A DNA stretch of 64,000 bases from Tenacibaculum sp. SG-28 (GCF_002954385.1 NZ_MQVY01000004.1:124001-188000); one strand, 5' to 3'. Shown: positions 9,184-19,348, counted from the first letter of the stretch. The notes: a model not told the origin generated them from the sequence alone. Made by a program: numbers and translations.

Positions 9184-10281
9184 TTATGCCATTTTTTTAT
9201 GAAAATTAGTGTGTACAATAGCTTCCATTCTTCGATACTTAAATTCGATATCTTTCAAGAGTTTAATTTGTACCTTGGCTCGCGTTAAATTCTCTGTGGT
9301 ATAACTTGTTTTGTAGTAGGTGTCACCGTTAAGATAATCGCTTAAAAATCGAATTGCTTGTTCAAAGGTGATAACTTTTACCCCTACTACCAAGGATGCT
9401 ATCTCGTCCGGGGTGATAAAATCTTTTGTGTGTTTTGTATATCCTTGTGTAAAAGCCTCAAAAAAGGAAAGATTCAAGCTAACTTTATTGAGGTTTTTTT
9501 CATTTTCATTAGCGGTATTCATTCCTGTTCTAACTGCGTCTCCAAAATCATAAGCAAGATATCCCAACATTGTAGTGTCTAGGTCGATTATGAAAGTTGT
9601 TTTGTTATCTTTATCAAAGAGAATATTACTAATCTTTGTATCTTGATGAATATTTCTCTTTGGGAGCTTTCCTTGTTTCCCTAATTCTTGTATTACGTTC
9701 ATTCCTTTTGCCGAGGAAAGTAAATAGTCTATTTCTTCTTTAGCAGTACTTATGCGGTTTACAAGGTCTATACTAATTGCTTTTTCAAATTGTTGTATGC
9801 GAACCTCTGTGTTGTGAAAATTAGGAATAGTTTCATAGAGGTCTGGTTTTGGAAGATCCAAAAGCATTTTTTGATACTCACCGAATGCTTTTCCCAAAAA
9901 TTCTGCTTGGATTTTATTTTCAAGAATCGGAAATGTTTTGGTGTTTTCTAAATAGTTAAACATACGCCAATACCCATGTTTTTCCTCTCTGTAATATCCT
10001 TTGTTTTCTTTAGTTGGTATAACTCTTAAATTTTTACCATTAGAGTAAGTGTTTGCTTTCGAGGAAAGGTGTTCGGTAATTCGAATAATATTTACTGTTA
10101 GTTGGGGAACATTCTTGAAAATAGTATGATTTATTTTCTGTAATATGAATGTATTACTGGTAGTACTGATTTTATAGGTCGTGTTGATATAACCAGATGC
10201 AATGGGTTCGATATTAGTGATATCGCCCTGTATGGCAAATGCATTCAAAATTCGAATAATGTCTAGTTGCTTTGAGGCCAT
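9184..10281 (-). CDS. APH-fold phosphotransferase, probable N-acetylhexosamine 1-kinase-like
   Basis: A 365-residue kinase of the aminoglycoside-phosphotransferase/choline-kinase fold. The catalytic loop NIHQDTKISNILFD follows the HxDxxxxN pattern and the metal-binding aspartate lies in FIIDLDTT. Full-length N-acetylhexosamine 1-kinases (NahK) share this fold. It overlaps the preceding nucleotidyltransferase gene by 19 bases and ends a minus-strand operon that also encodes a GH109 glycosidase. The context suggests phosphorylation of GalNAc or GlcNAc at C1 so that the partner enzyme can make the nucleotide sugar. Sugar specificity is inferred from neighbours, and antibiotic resistance is unlikely. 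Confidence 0.75.
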   Translation of the reverse strand: MASKQLDIIRILNAFAIQGDITNIEPIASGYINTTYKISTTSNTFILQKINHTIFKNVPQLTVNIIRITEHLSSKANTYSNGKNLRVIPTKENKGYYREEKHGYWRMFNYLENTKTFPILENKIQAEFLGKAFGEYQKMLLDLPKPDLYETIPNFHNTEVRIQQFEKAISIDLVNRISTAKEEIDYLLSSAKGMNVIQELGKQGKLPKRNIHQDTKISNILFDKDNKTTFIIDLDTTMLGYLAYDFGDAVRTGMNTANENEKNLNKVSLNLSFFEAFTQGYTKHTKDFITPDEIASLVVGVKVITFEQAIRFLSDYLNGDTYYKTSYTTENLTRAKVQIKLLKDIEFKYRRMEAIVHTNFHKKMA

Positions 10282-11174
10282 AATAAGGATGGGTAGGATC
10301 CGGATTGTGTAAGCTTTCTAATCGTTAATTTCACTATTTCTTCATCTTCTTTATAGGTCATTCCGAACCATTTAGCATTCGTCGGGATAACCTTAACTTT
10401 ACTATTTCCGATAGTAACAAGTGTATTAATAACTTCTGGAAGATAAAACTCTCTTTTTTCATCATTTGCGTATTCTTCTAAGAAATTTTCAAATTCTATT
10501 CCAAAATAGCGAAATATGCGCGGTGTAAGTCCGAACATATTCATTGATACAATGCTATTTTCATTTAGTGGTATTACGGCAGTATCTTCTATATTGTAAA
10601 TTGTGTTGTTTTTGCTAATTATATTTGTTTTTTCGATAATTGATAACAGGTTCGCACTTTTATCAATCTCGCAAATTCCTCTGGAAACTCCACCATTTGC
10701 AGATAGGGTATTTTTTAATCGAAACCCTATCATACATAATTCTTGAATAGAGGTTTCTTTCATAGCTATCAATTGCTCGTGTATTTGTTTTAACGATTCA
10801 AAACCGTAAAAATCATCGGCATTTATAACAGCAAAATTACTAGTTACCACCTTTCTAGCAGACCAAATAGCGTGGCCTGTTCCCCAGGGTTTGATTCTGT
10901 TGTTGACAGTAAATTTGCCAGGAAGATCAGCAATGTCTTGAAAAACTAATTCTATGTCGATATACTTTTTGAATTTGTCGGTTACGATGGTTGTAAACTC
11001 TGTTTCAAAGGTTTTGCGAATGACAAAAACGATTTTTGTAAAACCGACTCTCACTGCATCGAAAACAGCGTAATCCATGATTGTTTCTCCATTTTTGTTA
11101 ATGGCACTTAGCTGTTTGAGACCTCCAAAACGACTTCCCATTCCGGCAGCCAAAATTACCAATGTTGTCTGCAT
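10263..11174 (-). CDS. sugar-1-phosphate nucleotidyltransferase family protein
   Basis: A 303-residue GT-A fold nucleotidyltransferase. The nucleotide-binding signature LAAGMGSRFGGLKQ is at residues 8-21, and WGTGHAIWSA and the metal-site motif VINADDFYG follow, as in UDP- or dTDP-sugar pyrophosphorylases. It starts 9 bases after the GH109 gene and overlaps the start of the APH-fold kinase gene by 19 bases, so translation of the two is probably coupled. Together they can convert a free amino sugar to sugar-1-phosphate and then to a nucleotide sugar. The nucleotide and sugar used are not evident from sequence. Confidence 0.8.
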   Translation of the reverse strand: MQTTLVILAAGMGSRFGGLKQLSAINKNGETIMDYAVFDAVRVGFTKIVFVIRKTFETEFTTIVTDKFKKYIDIELVFQDIADLPGKFTVNNRIKPWGTGHAIWSARKVVTSNFAVINADDFYGFESLKQIHEQLIAMKETSIQELCMIGFRLKNTLSANGGVSRGICEIDKSANLLSIIEKTNIISKNNTIYNIEDTAVIPLNENSIVSMNMFGLTPRIFRYFGIEFENFLEEYANDEKREFYLPEVINTLVTIGNSKVKVIPTNAKWFGMTYKEDEEIVKLTIRKLTQSGSYPSLLWPQSN

Positions 11175-11183
11175 CTGTTAGAA

Positions 11184-12573
11184 TTAAATAGTTCTCATTA
11201 TCTCCAGTTTATTTTTGGTTTTCCATTGGCCATTTGTAAAGTCAGGAATAGGAATCGATAAACTTTTGCTAGCAACTGAAATTTCAGACAAGGGCGTTAT
11301 AGCGCTCCACATTACACTGTCATAGGTATTAATATCTAGTGGTAAACCTAAATTTAAGCAACGTATTAAGCGATATATCATGACGAAATCCATGCCTCCA
11401 TGCCCTTGCTTGAAATTCTGACTAATTTTTTTTAATTTTTTAATCATGGGGTGTTGGTATTTTTTAGCGTAAGAGGTGTATTCCGATGGTGATAACCATT
11501 GGTGCCCCCAATATACTAGGTCTTCTTTATCAATGTACAGTCTACTTGGATAGCCATCATGTGTAGCCTTGGTACCAACAACTTTATTGATTCGAGAATA
11601 TGGTCTGCCGGTATGAACGTCAAATTGAAGTAATATGGTTTTTTCTTTTGCGGTTTTTATCAAAGTAGAATTCATATCGCCGCATCGAAAATTTGTATAG
11701 GGTGAATTCATTTTTTGGCAGTTTCACTCAGGTTTAATTCCCGAGAGCTCATGGATGTTAAATGATCAAAGGTGTCACCACGTCCTATGCCTAAATAAAA
11801 ACTAATTGGTCCAAGACCATGAGTGGTATAGAAATTACCATCTCTTTCTACATGGTGTTTTAGGCGCCATTGGTCTTGGTAGTAGTCTTTACTTAACATA
11901 TGCGCTCGCAAATCATGCAGGTAAGCTCCTTCTGTGTGAGATATGTTTCCAAAGACTCCATTCTCTATCATATTAAGCACAAAAAGTTCTTCCTCATTGT
12001 AGCAGCAATTTTCAATCATGATGCAGTGCTTTTGATTTTTTTCTGCAGTTGCGACTAATTCCCAACATTCGCTAAGGTATATGCTATTGGAACTTCACAA
12101 GCCACGTGTTTGCCATGATTCATTCCATAGATGCACATTTTTGCATGCAATTCCCAAGGGGTAGCAATTAGTAGCAAATCTATGTCGTCTTGTGCTACTA
12201 GTTTCTGCCATTCTTTTTTATTTCCAAAGTAAGTTTTGGGTTTTCTCTTTTGCCATTGTTCTAGCTGCGAAGTGGCTTTAGTAACTTTTGTTTCATGTAG
12301 GTCGGCTAAAGCTACAATTTCGCAATAACTCTGTGTATGTAACCACGAAAACATTTGTAACAGTGTTGTTCCTCTATTTCCCAAGCCTATAATACCAACT
12401 TTAACTTTTTCTATAGGGGATGCTTTAAAACCAAATAAATTTCCTTTTGTTGGTTTTTTGGTGTTAGCTATTGCCTCAAGAACAGCATTGTCTTCCTTTG
12501 CATGTGTCGAAAATGGGAGCGAAATAAAGGCAGATGCACCAAGTATGGATCGGATAAAGTTTTGTCTATTCAT
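11184..12573 (-). CDS. Gfo/Idh/MocA-type glycoside hydrolase family 109 (two frameshifts)
   Basis: The three consecutive reading frames are one broken gene. The N-terminal part has a signal-like leader and a Rossmann fold (VGIIGLGNRGTTLLQMF). The middle part has NGVFGNISHTEGAYLHDLR and THGLGPISFYLGIGRGD. The C-terminal part has HGGMDFVMIYRL, ITPLSEISVAS and IPDFTNGQWK. These blocks match GH109 enzymes, which use NAD to hydrolyse alpha-N-acetylgalactosaminides. One missing base near 12070 and one missing A in the A6 run at 11711-11716 account for both breaks; repair gives 463 residues. It starts 7 bases after the M1 peptidase gene and ends 9 bases before the nucleotidyltransferase, so it is in an operon. 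GalNAc specificity is by family, not proven. Confidence 0.82.
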
Positions 12574-12580
12574 GGTTGTC

Positions 12581-14229
12581 TTAGTATAGTTTTTTAACTG
12601 TTACAAAATAATTTTTATCTACGTTAAGGGTATTTGTTGTTAGCTCTAAAGTTTGCCATGCTCTACTCGGATTTAGTCTTTTGTTTTGCCCGTTTACAGT
12701 TACGTCAAGCGGCATGTCAAAGCCTTTAACAACATTGTTCCAACGATAGAAAGTCGCATTTGTACCAATTTTATACTCAAAAACAGGGATTTTTGTGGTT
12801 CTAAGGTATTGGTCAAATACTTTTGTGAAGTTTGTCCCTGCTTTGTTTGAAATATATGTTTCTATTGCTTTCGTTGTCACTGTTTGATGATAGAAGTCGG
12901 TGTTTAAACCGCGTAAAATAGCCCTCCATTTCTCATCGTCTTGTATGATTTGCCGGATGGTATGCAGCATATTTGCACCTTTGTAGTACATGTCTCCTGA
13001 ACCTTCTTTATTTACATTGTAAACTCCTATTACAGGTTTGTCGTTTCTAATATTTCTTCGGGTTCCAATAACGTATTCGGCAGCAGCATTTTTTCCATAG
13101 TAATAGTCTAGGAATAAACTTTCGGAGTATGCCGTGAAACTTTCATGAATCCACATATCTGCAATGTCTTTATTAGTAATGTTATTTGCAAACCATTCGT
13201 GCCCAGACTCATGAATAATAATAAAATCAAATTTTAATCCCCAGCCTGTTCCCGAAAGATCACTGCCTAAATATCCATTTTTAAATTGGTTGCCGTACGT
13301 AACGGAGCTCTGGTGCTCCATGCCTAAATAAGGGACCTCTACAATTTTATAACTATCTTCATAAAATGGATATTTGCCAAACCAATGCTCAAAAGCTTTC
13401 ATCATTTTTGGAGCATCTTTAAATTGTTTTTTTGCCTTGTTCAAATGGTCACGAAGTACAAAATAGGTCATATCTAGTTCTCCTGCTTCCCCTAGATATT
13501 TTTCTGAAAAACTCACATAATCTCCAATGTTTAGATTTACACCATAATTGTTTATAGGATTGCTTACAAACCAATGGTATGTTTTCGTATTGTCTTGGTG
13601 CTCTTCTACTTTTCGCAGCCTTCCATTGGAAACATTAACAAGTGTTTTAGGAATCCTAACGCTTATCGCCATGCTGTCTACTTCATCGTACATATGATCT
13701 TTATTTGGCCACCAGACGCTGGCGCCAAGCCCTTGGCAAGAAGTTGCAATAAATGGTTTTCCGTTAGCGTCTTTTTTCCAAGAGAATCCACCATCCCACG
13801 GAGCATTAACAGCTTCCTTTGGTTGTCCTTGGTAGTACACAGTAATACTGTTTATTGAGCCGGGTTTTTGGGGTGCTTCTAAAATTACATAGTGGGCATT
13901 ACCATCAGAAGTAAACTTTATTTTTTTGTTGTTTTGGGTAATTTTAGTAATCTGCAATGGCGGTTGCAGGTCAATTTGCATGCGTTTCGCATTTTGAAGT
14001 ACTCTATAATATATGGTGTTTTTTCCTTCGATAAACTTTTTATCCGGTACTACGGAAATGTCTAGGTGATAATAGGTGAGATCCCACCAAATTCGTTCTG
14101 GTGTTACACTCCCTCTAAGTGTGTCTTGTTTGGTGAACTGTGTTTTTTTTGTCCAAGACAAAAGGTGCAAGTAAAAGTAATACAAAGGATAGTATACAGC
14201 AGTCGTGTATTTATTTTTATTGGCAACAT
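12581..14229 (-). CDS. M1 family metallopeptidase (signal peptide frameshifted)
   Basis: A secreted or membrane-associated M1 aminopeptidase. The zinc site is in IIHESGHEWFANN (HExxH with a downstream Glu in WIHESFTAY), and the exopeptidase motif reads GMEHQ. As written the long frame opens at a TTG inside the signal sequence. Starting at the ATG at 14229-14227 gives a normal signal peptide (RLLYTILCITFTCTFCLGQ), and adding one A to the A8 run at 14143-14150 joins it to the body, for 549 residues. It is the first gene of the operon with GH109, the nucleotidyltransferase and the kinase, 7 bases from GH109, suggesting glycoprotein or glycopeptide breakdown. It probably degrades peptides in the periplasm or outside. 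Confidence 0.85.
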
Positions 14230-14325
14230 ATGATATTATATCTAGAATAGAAATGCTAATATAAGTTATTACTGAATTTTTTTATTGACTATATCTTTTG
14301 GATATTTGTTTAAAAATACAAATAA

Positions 14326-15125
14326 ATGCCAAAGGTTGTTTTTATTACTGGAGCTTCATCGGGAATAGGGAAGTCAATAGCACTCTATTTACACGATAAA
14401 AAATATAAAGTGTATGGTACGAGTAGAAAACCAGATAAAGTTTCGGTTCCTTTTTCAATGGTTGCACTTGACGTAACAGATGCAAATTCTATAAAGAACG
14501 CAGTACAAGAGGTCATAGAAAAAGAGGGTAGGATAGACGTGCTAGTCAATAATGCAGGAAAAGGAATTACAGGACCTTTAGAGGATACTCCAATAGAGGA
14601 AATAAAAAATAATTTTGAAACTAATTTTTTTGGCACAATTGCGGTCATTAAAGAGGTGCTCCCGGGAATGCGAAGTCAAAAAGATGGTTTACTTATCAAT
14701 GTCACTTCTATTGCCGGATATATGGGACTTCCCTACAGAGGCGTGTATTCTGCAAGTAAAGGCGCTTTAGCCTCGTGACAGAGTCTTTAAGTATGGAGTT
14801 AAGAGAGTTTGGTTTACATGCAGTTACTGTTGCTCCTGGAGATTTTGCAACGAATATCGCTTCTGGAAGATACCATACGCCAGTTTTTGAAAACTCAGCT
14901 TACAGAGTTAATTACGGTAATAATTTGGCACTTATGGATGCACATGTAGATGCCGGAGCAGACCCGATACTTATGGCAAAGAAGATTCATAAAATAATAG
15001 AAACTAAGCCTGCTAAAATCCACTATAAAGTAGGAGGTTTTATGGAAAAATTCTCCATTGTTTTAAAGCGTATTTTACCGGATAAAGTTTACGAAAAACT
15101 GCTTATGAATCATTATAAATTGTAA
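14326..15125 (+). CDS. short-chain dehydrogenase/reductase (frameshifted)
   Basis: A classical SDR oxidoreductase. The N-terminal part has the cofactor motif ITGASSGIGKSIA (residues 6-18), NNAGKG and the active-site YSASKGAL. The frame then meets TGA at 14776-14778. The C-terminal part continues in another frame from 14775 (VTESLSMELREFG, then VAPGDFATNI). One missing base after 14774 explains the break; repair gives 266 residues, a normal SDR length. The divergent region of 96 bases separates it from the M1 peptidase gene. The substrate is unknown: many family members reduce carbonyls with NADPH, but nothing in the sequence fixes this. Confidence 0.82.
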
Positions 15126-15130
15126 ATTTG
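15123..15130 (+). promoter_or_regulatory. Bacteroidota -7 element (TAAATTTG) before fsa
   Basis: TAAATTTG matches the TAnnTTTG -7 consensus of Bacteroidota primary sigma factor promoters. It overlaps the SDR stop codon and lies about 60 bases before fsa. No clear -33 TTG is visible. Confidence 0.5.
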
Positions 15131-15189
15131 CCTCCAATTAAATTTTAGTGCAACAAATTATATAACACAACTTTAATACATAAAAACAC

Positions 15190-15843
15190 ATGAAATTTTT
15201 TATCGATACAGCCAATCTTGCCCAAATTAAAGAAGCACAATCTTTGGGTGTTTTAGATGGTGTAACCACTAATCCGTCTTTAATGGCAAAAGAAGGAATT
15301 ACTGGGGAAGAAAATATTATCAATCACTACAAAGCTATTTGCGATCTTGTAGATGGGGATGTCTCTGCTGAGGTTATCGCAACAGACTTTGAAGGCATGG
15401 TGAAAGAGGGAGAGATTTTAGCTGCTTTAAATCCGCAAATAGTTGTAAAATTACCTATGATTGCTGATGGTGTTAAAGCTTGTAAGTACTTTTCAGATAA
15501 AGGAATTAAAACCAATGTAACCTTAGTGTTTTCAGCTGGGCAAGCGCTACTAGCAGCAAAAGCAGGTGCAACTTATGTTTCGCCATTTATTGGTCGTTTA
15601 GACGATATTTCAACTGATGGATTAAACTTAATTGCTGAGATTCGCCAAATTTACGACAACTATATGTTTGATACAGAAATATTAGCAGCCTCTGTTCGTC
15701 ATACGATGCATGTTATCGATTGTGCTAAAATAGGGGCGGATGTAATGACAGGTCCTTTAAATGCTATTGCAGGATTGTTAAAACATCCTCTAACCGATAT
15801 TGGTTTAGAAAAATTTTTAGCAGATTATAAAAAAGGAAATTAA
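15190..15843 (+). CDS. fsa: fructose-6-phosphate aldolase / transaldolase-like
   Basis: A 217-residue protein of the short transaldolase subfamily (FSA/TalC). Visible are [12 protein letters not shown] at the N-terminus, [13 protein letters not shown], the Schiff-base lysine in [26 protein letters not shown] and [10 protein letters not shown]. The enzyme transfers or cleaves three-carbon dihydroxyacetone units in the non-oxidative pentose phosphate pathway. Because the long transaldolase form is absent from this window and flavobacteria often carry only this short form, it may act as the cell's transaldolase. It has its own -7 element and a downstream hairpin, so it is probably monocistronic. 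Confidence 0.9.
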   Translation: MKFFIDTANLAQIKEAQSLGVLDGVTTNPSLMAKEGITGEENIINHYKAICDLVDGDVSAEVIATDFEGMVKEGEILAALNPQIVVKLPMIADGVKACKYFSDKGIKTNVTLVFSAGQALLAAKAGATYVSPFIGRLDDISTDGLNLIAEIRQIYDNYMFDTEILAASVRHTMHVIDCAKIGADVMTGPLNAIAGLLKHPLTDIGLEKFLADYKKGN

Positions 15844-15870
15844 TTTTCTTTTTTATTCTAAAACTGTATT

Positions 15871-15923
15871 AGAAGTCAGCTAGTGTACACCAAGATTACA
15901 GGGGTAAACTTCTGACTTTTTTT
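15871..15923 (+). terminator. intrinsic terminator after fsa
   Basis: AGAAGTCAG pairs with CTGACTTTT (nine pairs, one G-T) across a loop of about 30 bases, followed by a T-run. It lies between fsa and the menD promoter. The long loop lowers confidence. Confidence 0.5.
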
Positions 15924-15946
15924 ATGGAAAAGAAGCGCTTAATTAG

Positions 15947-15954
15947 TACCTTTG
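15947..15954 (+). promoter_or_regulatory. -7 element (TACCTTTG) before menD
   Basis: TACCTTTG fits TAnnTTTG and ends 12 bases before the ATG at 15967, implying a very short leader. This favours the ATG over an in-frame TTG at 15952 that lies inside the element. Confidence 0.6.
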
Positions 15955-15966
15955 TCTCCTAGAGAA

Positions 15967-17640
15967 ATGTATCCAAAAAAAGAATTAGCACAAGTAGTAA
16001 TTGCCGCATGTAGCGAATTTGGTATTGATAAAGTTGTCGTGTCACCAGGTTCTAGAAATGCCCCCTTAACTATTGGTTTTTCCAATCATCCTGCTATTGA
16101 TACATTTAGTGTTGTAGACGAGCGATGTGCTGCTTTTTTTGCGTTAGGGATAGCCCAACAAACCAAGAAGCCTGTTGCAATTGTTTGTACCTCGGGCTCG
16201 GCGTTATTAAATTACTATCCGGCAATAGCGGAGTCTTTTTACAGTAAAATACCACTCGTCGTAATTTCGGCGGATAGACCAAAACACTTAATCGATATAG
16301 GCGACGGACAAACCATTCGACAGGAGAACGTTTTTCACAATCACATCTTGGATGAAGCGAATCTAATGGATGCCGTTGAAAATTGGCAAAGTAACATCGT
16401 TGCTACTGTGCGCGTACTTCGTACTGCGATAGAGCAAAAGGGGCCTGTACACATTAACGTTCCATTCGACGAACCACTGTATGAAACAGATTCTCAAATG
16501 AATTCGACCTTAATTACAGCGGTTATAAATTACAAGGATGCACCAATAAAAGCATCTAAAAAGGAGGTAGTAGACTGGAGAAAGTTTGCCCAAACTTGGA
16601 ATGCCTCCAAACGAAAAATTATCCTAATAGGAGTAAACTATCCCTCGAGCGAATTACAAAAGATATTACATGAGTTTGTTAAAGACGAAGATGTAATTAT
16701 AATGACAGAATCAACTTCTAATGTGTACCATTCCGAGTTTTTTAATGCTATCGATCAGTTGATAACTCCGCTCTCTGAGGCCGAGTTTCTCAATTTGCAA
16801 CCCGAGGTATTAATTTCATTGGGAGGTATGGTTATTTCCAAAAGAATAAAACAGTTTTTTCGAAAATACCAACCAAAACACCACTGGCATATTGATGCTT
16901 TAACGAAGATGGATACGTATTTTTGTTTAAGTGAACACGTTGCATTAGAGCCTGTGTATTTTCTTCAAAAATTATTTTCTTTAAAACAAAATAACGATAG
17001 TACCTATAAGTCTTATTGGCTAAAGATAAGAAAGCAGCGGCAAGAAAAACACAAGGAAAGTATATACGCATCGGTATTTTCGGATTTAAAGGTATTTGAA
17101 ATACTTTTATCTAGCTTACCAAAAGATGCTGCCCTACAACTAGGAAATAGTGCTGTAGTAAGATATACCCAATTATTTTCGATACCATCCTCGTATGCTG
17201 TTTTTTGCAATAGAGGTACTAGTGGTATTGATGGTAGTACTTCAACTGCAATTGGAGCTGCCGTAGTTTCTGAGCAACAAGTAGTTTTTATTACAGGTGA
17301 CATCAGTTTTTATTACGATTCTAATGCACTTTGGAATTCTTATGTTCCAGCTAGTTTTAGAATTATTATCGTAAATAATTCAGGAGGAAATATATTTAAG
17401 ATTATCCCGGGGCCAAAATCTACGAATGCATTAGAGTATTTTGAGACGCCGCATAATTTAACAGCAGATCACTTGGCAAAAACCTATGGTTTTGCCTATG
17501 AATCTGCGAAGACTAGTACGCAATTGATGCAGTGTTTAGGTGATTTTTATAAAATCTCAGACAAACCAAAAATTTTGGAGATTTTTACACCATCTGATGT
17601 AAACGATCTCGTATTAAAAAAATATTTTAAAAATTTATAA
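15967..17640 (+). CDS. menD: 2-succinyl-5-enolpyruvyl-6-hydroxy-3-cyclohexene-1-carboxylate synthase
   Basis: A thiamine-diphosphate enzyme of menaquinone synthesis that joins isochorismate and 2-oxoglutarate. Blocks seen are VSPGSRNAPLTIGF near the N-terminus, VCTSGSALLNYYPA, VISADRPKHLIDIGDGQT, NRGTSGIDGSTSTAIGA and the cofactor-binding GDISFYYDSNALWN. I place the start at the ATG at 15967 (557 residues) because the TTG at 15952 overlaps the promoter. The stop codon overlaps the next gene's ATG by one base (TAATG), so the S1-domain gene is translationally coupled. menB lies 1.7 kb downstream, beyond that gene and a minus-strand esterase, and menF is in a separate operon at 57.5 kb. Confidence 0.95.
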   Translation: MYPKKELAQVVIAACSEFGIDKVVVSPGSRNAPLTIGFSNHPAIDTFSVVDERCAAFFALGIAQQTKKPVAIVCTSGSALLNYYPAIAESFYSKIPLVVISADRPKHLIDIGDGQTIRQENVFHNHILDEANLMDAVENWQSNIVATVRVLRTAIEQKGPVHINVPFDEPLYETDSQMNSTLITAVINYKDAPIKASKKEVVDWRKFAQTWNASKRKIILIGVNYPSSELQKILHEFVKDEDVIIMTESTSNVYHSEFFNAIDQLITPLSEAEFLNLQPEVLISLGGMVISKRIKQFFRKYQPKHHWHIDALTKMDTYFCLSEHVALEPVYFLQKLFSLKQNNDSTYKSYWLKIRKQRQEKHKESIYASVFSDLKVFEILLSSLPKDAALQLGNSAVVRYTQLFSIPSSYAVFCNRGTSGIDGSTSTAIGAAVVSEQQVVFITGDISFYYDSNALWNSYVPASFRIIIVNNSGGNIFKIIPGPKSTNALEYFETPHNLTADHLAKTYGFAYESAKTSTQLMQCLGDFYKISDKPKILEIFTPSDVNDLVLKKYFKNL

Positions 17641-18053
17641 TGGATTTAAAAGAAGGAGAAAAAGTAGCTTTAGTTATAGGAGTTCAAACCCCATTAGGCT
17701 ACACAGTACTGATCAATGAGGCGTATGAAGGATTATTGTACAAAAATGAAATTTTTACGGAGTTGGAGGAAGGGTTGAAGACAACAGGATACATTAAAAA
17801 AATTAGAGATGATGAAAGAATTGATGTTTCTTTACGTCCACAAGGATTTGAAAACGTAATTGACCGTGATATGGAGACAATTCTAACCAAACTAAATGAA
17901 AAAGGATTTTTATTGCTCACTGATAAAAGTTCTCCTGAATCTGTGAAGTTTCAACTACAAATGAGCAAGAAAGCTTTTAAAAGAGCTGTTGGTAGTCTGT
18001 ACAAGAAAAAAAAGATACTAATTAAAGAAGATAGAATTGAATTGGTAAAATAG
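17640..18053 (+). CDS. S1-like / winged-helix protein, half-length CvfB-like
   Basis: A 137-residue protein resembling only the C-terminal half of CvfB-type RNA-binding regulators. Residues about 1-65 form an S1-like beta-barrel (GEKVALVIGVQTPLGYTVLI, EGLLYKNEIF, TGYIKKIRDDERIDVSLRP). Residues about 75-135 form a winged helix (FLLLTDKSSPE, MSKKAFKRAVGSLYKKKKI). It overlaps the menD stop by one base, so the two are co-translated. In flavobacteria a protein like this often sits inside men loci, but its role there is unknown. It probably binds nucleic acid. Confidence 0.75.
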   Translation: MDLKEGEKVALVIGVQTPLGYTVLINEAYEGLLYKNEIFTELEEGLKTTGYIKKIRDDERIDVSLRPQGFENVIDRDMETILTKLNEKGFLLLTDKSSPESVKFQLQMSKKAFKRAVGSLYKKKKILIKEDRIELVK

Positions 18054-18060
18054 CGTATTT

Positions 18061-19297
18061 CTACTTTTTATCTTCCATATCAATTTCTGTATTTTCTTCT
18101 ATTTCGTTGTTAGTATTTTGTTTCTCTTGGCTTTCTAGTAAGTCATTAACTCTTTTAATATTTTCGTAAAAAGCGTTAGCATTAGGATCAGACATGTTCA
18201 TTTTTCCATAGGCTGCCTTGTAATAGAAATCAGCTTTTTCATAATCTTCTCCAATTTCGTAATATTTTCCAATGTAATAGTCTCCGAGGTGAAGATCTGG
18301 GTACTGAATGGAAACAAAGTCACCTAGTACTCTTAGGTAATCTCCATTTTGTTTGTCGATGACAATTCCTTCAATGGCATAGATGTCTTCTAGGCGCACT
18401 TTTAAGTTTGTACCATAAAGATACTCGATGTCTAAATATTTTTTCTCCACATATTTTATGGCTTCAAGAGGTTCTAATTCCTGCAGGTGTTGTTCAAATT
18501 CACTTTTAGTAATTTTGCCATACAGAGAAAACATCAAATCAAAAGCCCTCGGGATACTTTCACTTACCGTAGAGAGAAAACTTGGAGAGCCATTGAAGGT
18601 ATCGAATTTTACTTGTAGGTTTTCTAGCTCATAAGAAGTTAATAGAATACCAATCTCATTAAATCTATTGAAAAGAGCCTTTTTGGTATGTTTTTCTGAA
18701 TTGCTAGCAAAAACAAAAAAAAGTATTGTCTATCTCTGAAATTCTCTGTAGTGCATACGATCGGATTAGTTCCGAGGAGAATTCTGAGAACTCTGGAGTA
18801 GCACATATGTAAGCGTTAAATATAGGTTCTGATTCTTTTAAAAAATGGCTTATAAAGTTAGCGGCTTTACCCTCTGCCGATATGGCTAAAAAAGGAGAGG
18901 TTCTAAAAGTAGATTCTGTATACTGCAACAATTCATATTTTATGAAATTATAAAAATTTATTGCACTGTTTGTCAATGCATTTGTAGCGGGTATTATAGA
19001 GGTGTCTTTATCATACGTTGTAGTCATGTCTATTCCAATCACTATTTGCTGCGGTGCCATGTCTGCATCGGCATATAATTTAGCATTTCCTACGTACAGG
19101 TCAAACAAGTATTGATCTCCCAAAACAATAGCAACCGGATATTGAACTTCAGTATTTTTTTTATAGTCTTTAGGAACGTATACTTTAATTGCTTGTTTTC
19201 TTTTTAGTTCTTTTGAATCAATTGTCTTGGTAAGAATTTCTTGAGAATATGAACTTATAGAAATCGTTAATACGAGTGTAAAAATTAGAAATTTCAT
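18061..19297 (-). CDS. secreted esterase-like alpha/beta hydrolase with TPR-like tail (frameshifted)
   Basis: A signal peptide (residues 1-18, ending SYSQ) precedes an esterase D-like alpha/beta hydrolase domain: IKVYVPKDYKK, YPVAIVLGDQYLFDLY and a weak nucleophile region FLAISAEGKAANFI, with serine in the SAEG position. The frame stops in a T8 run (18715-18722 on the plus strand); with T7 it continues FFVFASNSEKHTKKAL and runs to 18061, giving 411 residues. The C-terminal part has helices resembling a TPR (YEKADFYYKAAYGKM) and an acidic, Asn/Glu-rich end. This is the only break here that needs one base fewer rather than one more. Substrate unknown. Confidence 0.75.
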
Positions 19298-19348
19298 GGG
19301 GAATTAATTATAATATTCAAATATAAAAATAAAATAAAGTTATTGTGT

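Noticed and set aside
9184-10281. An aminoglycoside-resistance gene
   Set aside because: The APH fold is shared with sugar kinases, and the overlap with a nucleotidyltransferase and linkage to GH109 point to sugar metabolism.
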